This document shows positions 55,465 to 64,000 of a DNA stretch of 64,000 nt, in pieces. Under the pieces are notes generated by a model that saw only the letters and a list, made by a program, of their open reading frames with translations, was not told the DNA's origin and searched no databases. Position 1 is the first letter of the stretch. The number at the start of each line of letters is the position of its first letter. The stretch comes from Crotophaga sulcirostris (taxonomy: Eukaryota; Chordata; Aves; Cuculiformes; Crotophagidae). The DNA is taken from NCBI GenBank assembly GCA_013397455.1, contig VYZB01000538.1:422555-486554 (forward strand), written 5' to 3'. Both the position numbers and the translations under genes were made by a program.

Positions 55465-55600
55465 ATGGGTGGCATTATGGTTAAGAGTACTGGGCTTGAA
55501 CAGCATTGAGGTTTGTGTGTCTGTTCCAAATTCCCTGGGTGACCAATGTGGTTATGGAGAAGCAGTTAAATCTGTCATCTTTGGCTCCCGTTTACTGAAA
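55465..55600 (+). repeat. Possible ancient tRNA-derived (MIR/CORE-like) SINE
   Basis: GGCATTATGGTTAAGAGTAC resembles a pol III A box region, and GTTCCAAATTCC, about 40 bases on, resembles a B box. CTGGGTGACCAATGTGG follows, at the position where MIR elements have a tgtgaccttggg-like segment. The match is partial and by eye only. Confidence 0.35.
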
Positions 55601-58600
55601 GACGATACGGATTTTTTATTGCTACTGCCCAAGTCTTGTGTGTTCAGGTGACGAACTTCTTGGGAGATCAGTCCTTTGTGTGCTTCTGTAGCAGCGAATG
55701 TCTCATGCGAAACTTCATGGCAAAACTGTAACACAAGTATTACTCCAGAAACACAGCATGTTTACAGTGCCTGCAGTTTGGGCCGTAGCTCTGCTGAACC
55801 GGGTCCTGCGTTAGGAAAATGGGAGAGACGAGTGCATTTCAAGTTATCAGTATTGGCAGACGTGGTAGGTGGGATTCTAGCACTTCACTTTTAGGGTGAT
55901 AATTTGAAGACTGAGGTATGTAAAAGCAAAAAAAAAAAGTAGCTGACACGTTTACTAATTAATTATTCATTGAAGTAATTGTTTCAGGTTTTAGCTTGGC
56001 AGCACCTCTTCTGTATGTTAATAGCTGGAAAGAACACACGCGTTGGATCTATAAATAAGTGGTTTTGTTTTGTTATCAGTGCCTGAGGCTTTCGTTGCTC
56101 TTGTGTAAAGTGCTGAGTGGGTTTGGTTCCCAGAGCGTTTCTGCTTCAGGCACTGGCGGGTTTGGTTGGGCTTTTTTGTGAACTTCGAAGTGCTGGTTTC
56201 TGTTCCATCAAACTGCAGAGTGTGCATTTGGTGTCATGTGCTATTTTGTGGGAGGCATTGATAAAGGAATTGGAGGATCCATTTTTAATCAAAATACACA
56301 TTTATAATTGATTCTTTTATAATGATGATTTAGTAGAAACAAATATTTTGTTAGTGGGAGTTGTATGTAATTGCGTGACTACAGAAAACTCCAAGATAGG
56401 GAACTAGGTCAGAATACAGAAGAATTATCAAAACATGAAGTCTCAGCAAGGTGTTTGGAGGTCTGTGTAGAGTAACAGGCATGGGTTGGATCTGTAGCAC
56501 GTGCATGCATATGCATGTGTTTTCTTTGCAGAATGGTAAAAGGTCTTTCAGTTCCCAGTACTTAACTGTAGTTCTCTGGCAGTGTTTACCTGCAGCACTG
56601 TGAGTTAATTTGTAACTAGAAGAAAAGCAAATGGTGGAAAGGGTTGGTTTATTTATTTGTTTTCCCCAGCATTTGTTTTACATACTTGTCAACGGAAGTT
56701 TTAGAGTGATTTCAAAGCCACTCTGTGTAATCCCTTCTAATTCTTACTTTAATGTCTGCTGCATGTAGTCTGTGGGTAGAGGGTAAATATCCATAGTTAT
56801 CTGTCTGTCTGCTGTCAGTAACTCAGGGCAGTTAGAGGCTGGTGGTTGTTTAACTGCTCTCCTACATCTGGTAGTAAAGGAAGGTGCCTCTCTGTGTGTC
56901 TGCTGCACTGGGGCTGGGAGAACCTGGTTGCTCTGTCTGCTTGGCGTGGAGGGCTGGAGCAACACCACCAAAATCCCAGCGCAACCTTTGCAGTGGTGAA
57001 GTGCTACAAGGGACACCTAATATGCAGCGCCTTTGGGAGAATCCCTTCACAACCCCAAGACCACTAAAGGCATTCCTGGGCACGGGAAGCAGCAGAGATA
57101 GTGTCTATAAAAAAGCGTTCCCCCCCCGCCCCGTAGGACAGTATGAAAGGGGCTGGGGGTCTGCTTGGTTGGGAAACGCTGCATGTGAGCAGCTCGAGTG
57201 CTGCTGACATCTTCAGTACTGGGGGAAAGGCCATTCTGATGGTGCAGGCTGGCCGGGAGAACCTAGAGACCCAGTGCACGCATGGGTGGTTCAGTCTAGG
57301 GGAATGCCTGGTAACTGGTCTTAACCAGGAATGGAGATTGGGTTTATTTCTGTGCTGAAGTTTCCTGTGTGCAGACAAAGACACTTTAACTTGGAGGTGA
57401 GTGCTGAGTTCGAACCGTAATAATGCAGTGCTACATTTTAGATCTTAATTCGTATCAGAATTCTTCATGTAACCATAATTTCCTCAGTAAGGGGACTAGA
57501 ATTGTAATTTTATTGTGGCATAACATGTTTTCCTTTTGCCTATTGTACCAACAATGATAGTGCACTGCCCAGATGTTAATTAATACATCCTCAATGTGTC
57601 TTCTGGGGAAAGTACAGGTATGCTTGATTCTCCTCTTCTGTGCTGTAAGAGTGGAAGTTAAATATGTCTGTTCAGCCCAGATATATTTACTATGCTGAGT
57701 TGGAGCATTGAAATTACAGGTTATAGAACTTTTTTCAAGAACTGAAGTAAATACAGTATGATTTGATGTAAATATTACCTGAAACATTTTCATTTTGGGC
57801 ACTACAGCATTTTTCCAGTTCACAAGCCAGACAGCACATTGAGGCATACAAAAATAAAATTAGCACTTAAGACGGAGAAGCAGGAATGAGTGCTGGCTGG
57901 AGAAGGAAGGACATAGCTGTTCTTCATTCAGTGGCACATGACTGTGATAGGATTGGAGTGAAAGACTTCATATCAAAAATCACACCGGCTTGCAAGGCAC
58001 TTAGTGTCTTGCCCAAGTGATCCCTGTCCTAGAAGATTTAAAGGCACTTTTTTCTTTTAAATGGCTAAATTGAGTAAAGAATTTGGGGAGTTTGTTGGTT
58101 TTTCCCCATACACAAACAGAAACTCTGAGATATTCAAAATCAGAGAAAAAATTATTTTAAAATAAATAACAAAATTTATCTGGCAACCTGTTTAAAATTA
58201 TGCAGATAATAGTAGCTTCTGCTTGTGTGTTCTCAGAGTGATCGAACGTGCAGTCTCTCTGGAGATCAAAATCCATTTTCTTGTGGTCTCACTTGAAAAT
58301 AAAACACCTTTCAAGTTAAACTGTTGAGATTGGAGCAAAGGCCTTCAGTCTGCAACGTGAATTTCATATGGTCTGGGTATTTGATTTTCAGTTGATCTAA
58401 ATTGAAAAATAAGGTTTGCATTTCTACTAAGACCATTTAACCTCGAGCAGGCTAATCCAATTACAGAGGAGAACAGGAAATTCCCCCTGCATGTGTTTTA
58501 TGGAAAACTGTCTGACTGGTAGAAGAAATAATAGAAGTCTGTTTCTGCATTCCTGTTCTGAATCGGAATTCTCAGTTGTTGCTTTTTGATGGACAAGTGT

Positions 58601-61600
58601 GCTTTACCAACCATGTTTGCCATACTAGGTCGATGGATCAAACCTACCTGGATGTAGGGAAAAGCCCAGCAAAAGGACTTGTTTGTGTGAATGTGAGGCT
58701 GGGTTCCTGCAGCATTCCTTGTTGTGTGCTGTGAAGGAGTGTGATGCTCTCATCGATTGTACACAAGGAATAATGGAGTGTGGAGTACTTAGCAGGAATA
58801 GGTAGCTGTTAAAATCTAAGGTGATAAATGGAAATGAAGTGTAATGCTTCTGTTTCTCAGGGAGCAGCATGGAAAATGCTGCTTGTTTGCTGTATGTTCT
58901 AATGGGCGTCGGAACCAGATGCATAAATACAGTCATCACTGTCGCGAGGGCTGCACATTAGTGTGTTAGAAAGAATAAAGGAAGCTTGCACTTTGGGCTG
59001 TCAGGGATGGAGATTTGAGAATTCTACTTTAGGCTGTGATGGCTTAATCAACGAAACTGAATATGTGTTCTAGGTTGGTTTTTATCTAAGAGGGCAGCGG
59101 TAGCAGGACTGCCTTCCCTGAAAGGTTCCGCTGTCAGTGAAAAGTATGGGCAAGAAAGCCTTTACTGCTGTCGTTTAGTTGTAGCACTGTCCTGCAGTGC
59201 GGGTACGCTTGCTGCATCTGAGGGGTTTAACCTGTGCCCATAGACCTTGTTTGGCTTGCCAAAACAGTGAATTCAGGTGGCAGCTGCGAGAGAACTGGGC
59301 TGTTTCCTCAGGGCTCTACCACCTAGCAGGGCAAGTTCCAGACTGGCTGACTGTGTCTGTAGCAACAGCCTGTTCCCAGGTGTCACCTCCTGCAGCTCAT
59401 CCCATCTCACATCGAGGTATCCACAGAGATGTGAGTCACCCTGGGGACACAGGGCCCCAGGAGGAACAGCAGCCAGAAGAGGCTGCTGCTTTGGAACAGT
59501 TACTCTGGATCACAGCTTGCTCCCTCACTGGATCTAAGTAGTCTGTGGGAAGTAGGATGTCATGGGAAGGTGGCAGGAATTCCCGTTTCACAGCCTACTC
59601 GTGATGGTGTTTTTTCCTGGGGTGATGCTGGGACAGGGTGGGCAGGACTGCTCCCAGAACGGGTGTTTTGGATTCACTTGCCTGGGAGCTATCAGCTCCG
59701 CAGTGCCTGTGTGGAGGAGTTGTGCGTTATGCAGCAGGGCCATAGGACAGTGGGAGAAGGGTTGTGCACACAACTTCTCCTGCCCGTGGGAGTAAGAATG
59801 ATAATTCTCAGTTGGATTGGATGTGCCTCATTCTCGGCAGTACCTCAGGAAACACCGTCTGCCTGAACAGTGAATCACTGACTCTTCTTTGTGTGGGAGT
59901 CAACTGTAAATGAATTGTGTATTCTATAGAAGATGAACTGCGAGCTCTAAAAGCTAATTTTTCTAGACTGATTCGAGACTTACTTGCTTCTTGAATTGTG
60001 TACTGCTTGAAAACTGGACCATGGCAAATGAGCTCACACCGAGGACCAGCGTTACCAGCTTCAGTTGGGTTACAAACTCTCAGGATACCACAGCAGTGGA
60101 CAGAACTGGCCTGCGTATCACCTTTGCAGTGCACAGGTGTCACTGCAGGTGAATCATCACCTCAGACTTGCAAAGTGTCCAAGGGGTTGCTGCAAATGAC
60201 ACTGGACAAGTGCAGTTGGTTTCTGTAGTTATATGAGGAACCTCTTCATTGTCTGTGAAATATTTTTTGATACCTAATAGGTAATGTGAGATTTGTTTTT
60301 GCAGTCAGACAGTCCTCAGCAAATCCTGCAGCTGGGTGATAAAACTGATTAAATGCCCAATAGCTGCATTGTGTTTCATAGTTGGTGATTGGTCTTGCAG
60401 CGCATCTGAAACAGAGGGGTGTCAGAATAGTGTATTCAGACTTTTTTTGCATGTCAGCACACCATTCTTCTAAAAAAGAGACAATGAATGTTTGCTCTCT
60501 GCTATTAGAAAATCTTAAAAGGCAAAATTTGGTCTGTGGACCTGGGGCGGTGCTCTGTCTGTGGTAGGTACCTGTCCATGCATGGTGGCTGGAACAGCAG
60601 TGGAGTTTGGCTGCTTGCTGTCACAGCGTGCTGCAGCTCTGCCTCAGGTGACATGCAGTGTCACCCTACTTCTGTGGTAACATAGGCAGTGTCAGGGCTT
60701 CTAACACTCATCATAGAAGTGGCAGGGGAGAAAAAGGATGCTGTGTATATGGTAAATCAGTATAACCCCAACAGAAGGGAGTGCTAGAAAAAGAGACAAG
60801 TAGAGGTTGAAATCAGATTTGCAAAGAGAACAAAGATCTCAGCAAGCAGGTGTGCAAACTGAGTGCTGTTTGTATCAGTTGCTGTGCAGGCGCATGTAGC
60901 CATGCTCCAAAGATTGACTGTGTACAGAGAGAAACCAGAACAGGTATTTGTACTTCAGTAAAGAAGTACTTGTGGACATGAAACTTGCCTCCCTCCAGAC
61001 AAATTGATTTCTACCATCTTGATAAAGTATAGCTGTTGTCTGGTGGTATTAATAGTAATGGAAATAGATTGGAAAAAATGCTTGAGTTGCCCAAAGTGTG
61101 GCCATGTGATTTTTTTTTTTGTCTTGCATGTCTTGCGTTTATTCATCTTAGAAATTTCAATGCCCTAGAAATAGTTAAAGTACTGCAGGCCTTTTTTTTC
61201 CACAGTGGGGAAGTGCTACCATATCCCTTTCTGTTTGAAACTAATAGGAATAATTGCCAAGTGGGCACAGGCTTTGAAGTGTAAATATAAGTATGGTGAT
61301 TAGGCACTGCTGGGAGGAGGAGAGCCTCAGTCTTACAACAGGACAGAGATCAGCTTTAAACTGTAAAGGTCGTACTTAAACAAGCAGCAATAGGGAGGTG
61401 TTCGGCTCTTCCAAAGGAACGGCAGTGCTGTGCAGAACGCAAAGACAGTGGGTTGTAAAGAGACCTGGTGAGCTGCTGTTTGGTGCTGCTGCCGCAGCGC
61501 TGCTCACAAGGAGAGGCATGTGCCCAGAGTGCTGCTTTCCCTAATTATAAAGTGAGTATGTTATCTGAATTTGCCACAGTGGAACCGGGGAACTGGGAAT

Positions 61601-63037
61601 CACGTGCGGGTTTAAAAGAAAAATTAACACACACCTTCCCACCAAACAGCTGTCTGGATTCATTTGAAAGGGATTTGAGCTGCACTACATATGCAGTTAA
61701 CCAAATAGTTGTCTATCCAAATAAATAATGAATGTTTAATATTTGTGCAGTACCTTGTGTTTTACTGTATGCTCTTGGCATTGCTCCTGACACAAAATTA
61801 TCTTGTTTGAACCTGAACCTGGAAGTTTGCAGATGTGGGTGGTTTGTGGTTAGAAGTGCCCAGTGCCTCACATGCTTTCTGTGAATAGTTGTTTTTATTC
61901 TCATATATGAAACAACGAACCAATCTTCCCTTGCACGTTCCGTGTTGTCAGAGCTTTTTGCACCATGAGCCCAAGTGCTTTTTTGTCTGCCTGTTCCCAG
62001 AGTCTTGTCTGTCAATTGGGTTTGGTGGAGTTTGTTCTTGTTCTTATCAAGAATCACTGCATCTCTTCAAGCATGGCCCTAAAGAAATGTTTATTTTCGT
62101 TATCCTGAAGTCTGTATCATATATTCGCTTCTGCTGACCCTAACAGCTTGCAAGTGCACTTGCATTCTTCAGTTCTTTCTACTCCCTGTGTTCTCCCTTT
62201 TGCCTTTCCTTTATTGGTCTGTTTTTAATCAGCCTCATCTGGAAAGTGATGTTACTGCTAAGCCTTCTGGTTTAGCGTGTAACACTTTGTATTAAGTGCA
62301 TGTAAATGAACGTAAGAGGTTTTGTTTTCACTTGTGTCAAGTTACAGTTTTCTCACTCCCTTAAAATTGCTCTGCTCCTGACAGCTCTTGTCTGATCCTG
62401 CTCTTCAGTGTCTGTTTCTGCATGTTTGTGTGCCCTTTGTTACTGCAGTACCATCCGTGCAGACACCCAGCCCATTGAATCTGCTCCCTGCCCAGGCAGG
62501 AAGATGCAATACAGAGGTTGTGTTTGTACAGAGGCAGTGCTGGGGATCAGTGAGCTGGTGCAGGCTGCGACCGGGCTGTTGGGCACTGGTGTGGATGGAG
62601 GAGGGTGCGCATGGCTGGGGAGGAACCCAGTGCTTGGCTTCTGCTGAGCATGGCCAGGCTCTGTGCTGGGTCAGAGCTGATTGCATGTGACAGGGAAAAA
62701 CTGACGTCTGCAACCTCAGAGTCATTCAAATTCACAATATCAGGTAGAGATTAAATAATAACATCTGAATTTGCGCTGAATGAAATGAGTGTCTGAGCCT
62801 TCACTGTAAGTTTGGGAAAAAAGAAAACCTTCCATGTAGCCTGACTCTGCTGCTGCTTTTAAAGTTTTGACACTTGTGGTTTGCAGTCAAACTATATCGT
62901 CCCTGTAGAAATACTATTCAATTAGAAGTAAAATTCCCCAGTTCCTTTTGTGTCACTGTGAAATAATTGTTCTAAAATGAATCTAAGTGTGTACAGATTG
63001 TATTTTGGGAGACTTAATTACAAACTGTGTGGTTCAG

Positions 63038-63128
63038 GGATTTCGTGCAAGAAGAGGAAGAACAGTTGATGGAAGAAAGGAAAAAGAGAAAAGAAGACAA
63101 GAAGAAGAAGGAAGCTGCTCAAAAAAAG
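63038..63128 (+). CDS. TNRC6A: TNRC6A coding exon 3
   Basis: This 91-base exon has acceptor GGTTCAG and donor GTATGT. Its first G completes the Arg codon begun in exon 2, then it reads DFVQEEEQLMEERKKRKEDK followed by KKKEAAQKK. This is the highly charged, probably helical N-terminal segment of TNRC6A that precedes the GW-repeat Argonaute-binding region. Phase continuity between the two exons and the sequence itself make the identification firm. The rest of the gene is beyond the window. Confidence 0.95.
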
Positions 63129-64000
63129 GTATGTTGAACATTAAAAAATAAACCCCCATGCTTATGTGTTACTTTTGTGTCATCATGAGTAAAACCTGGG
63201 TTAGCTGTTGTTATTGTAGGGATTTTAATTTAACATTTTAAGCTTTAACTGTGCTATCAATTCCATAGCGGTGACTGACATCTCACACATAGGAACTGGC
63301 TTTTGTGTGCAGTTTCTGCGGGGAGTAAATATTCTTCTGAAATGACCATTCTTTCTCCTCGCTGTCAGTTGGAGCAGTTTCAAGTTTGAAAGCTTCCTCA
63401 GTTTTAGTGCATTTATTAGTAGAATAAAATCACCATTTTTTAAGTTAGTGGCTTTTGGCTGTAGCCTTGCTTTAATGTGTCATATCCTTCAGTGTGGGAA
63501 CGTGCATGTCATAGGAGAAATTGTGTTAGGGGAGATGGATAAAAGGGAAAACATTGACAGCGAAGGTGGGTTTGGGTGGAAACGTGGCAGAAATGCTTGT
63601 AAACACTTCAGAATTCCTGTTTACTGTCAAGATATTAATCATGGCTATTGATTCTCAATATTGACCCTGAACTTGAGAGGAGGCTGAAAATGTTTTTAAA
63701 AACATATCTGTTTCAGACTTGCATCTTCTGACTGGTGGTAGCAGAGGGAACCTGCTTATCCCCTGTTCTTTAGTTCAGCTGACTACTGCTAGATATTTGT
63801 TGTTACAGCCAGAAGCAACAGTCAACCCTGTTGGCCTGAATGAAGGTGTTCATTGAGCACCGGCACAAAGTGAGGGGTGCCTGGTCCAGCAGCAAATCTG
63901 AATGAGGCAGTACTGGAGTGGTGCTCTGAAAGAGGGATTCACTCATATTTTGGAGTGAGAGGTTCTCAGTAAGGGACAGCAAAGCTGCATAATAATTTTT
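63129..64000 (+). other. TNRC6A: TNRC6A intron 3, start
   Basis: Follows the GTATGT donor. Unique AT-rich sequence without a further exon or a recognised repeat up to the window end. Confidence 0.85.

Larger units (their letters stand above)
51931..63037 (+). other. TNRC6A: TNRC6A intron 2 (11.1 kb)
   Basis: Bounded by GTAAGG and TTCAG in matching phase. It is AT-rich compared with the intergenic region. It contains one CR1 (53584-54119) and a possible tRNA-type SINE near 55465-55600. No other gene or RNA is supported; frames inside are short. Confidence 0.9.

Overview
The window is vertebrate nuclear DNA, almost certainly from a bird. Three things point there. First, it holds the 3' end of RBBP6 and the 5' end of TNRC6A in the same head-to-tail order that I know from human 16p12. 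Second, the intergenic space is compact, about 49 kb. Third, nearly all recognisable repeats are 5'-truncated CR1 LINE fragments, and no Alu, B1 or other mammalian SINE is evident. The species cannot be read from the sequence. The high CR1 density suggests a lineage with recent CR1 activity.

Layout. 1-1441 is the C-terminal coding part of RBBP6 (+ strand, one open exon), with its 3' UTR and poly(A) signal to about 1862. From 1863 to about 50.8 kb there is no protein-coding gene I can support. This stretch is GC-rich and CpG-poor, and is studded with 22 CR1 fragments, a probable solo LTR (about 44.66-45.13 kb) and a G-rich minisatellite (36.67-36.83 kb). It also contains AT-rich islands with many TAAT/TAATTA-type motifs (for example 15.1-15.4, 19.56-19.85, 21.3-21.6, 25.28-25.5, 33.04-33.33 and 37.5-37.96 kb). 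These look like conserved non-coding or enhancer sequence, but that is inference. A CpG-island promoter lies at about 50.8-51.15 kb and ends in a 690-N assembly gap. TNRC6A begins there: a probable start codon at the gap edge, then coding exons at 51883-51930 and 63038-63128, separated by an 11.1 kb intron that carries one CR1 and a possible old tRNA-type SINE. The last 0.87 kb is the next TNRC6A intron.

How the genes relate. RBBP6 is a RING-type ubiquitin ligase and 3'-end-processing factor. TNRC6A (GW182) is the scaffold of miRNA silencing. They are neighbours by ancient synteny, and nothing here shows an operon-like or functional link.

I found no novel enzymatic or defence system. The most interesting signals are: a Lys/Glu repeat expansion in RBBP6 built from a 78-bp tandem duplication; a CR1 subfamily whose 3' octamer tail has changed to ATACTGTG, with ten copies in 30 kb; two CR1 copies that share a non-standard 5' module; an array of CACGTG boxes spaced by helical turns; and a uORF placed on a YY1-type motif in the TNRC6A leader.
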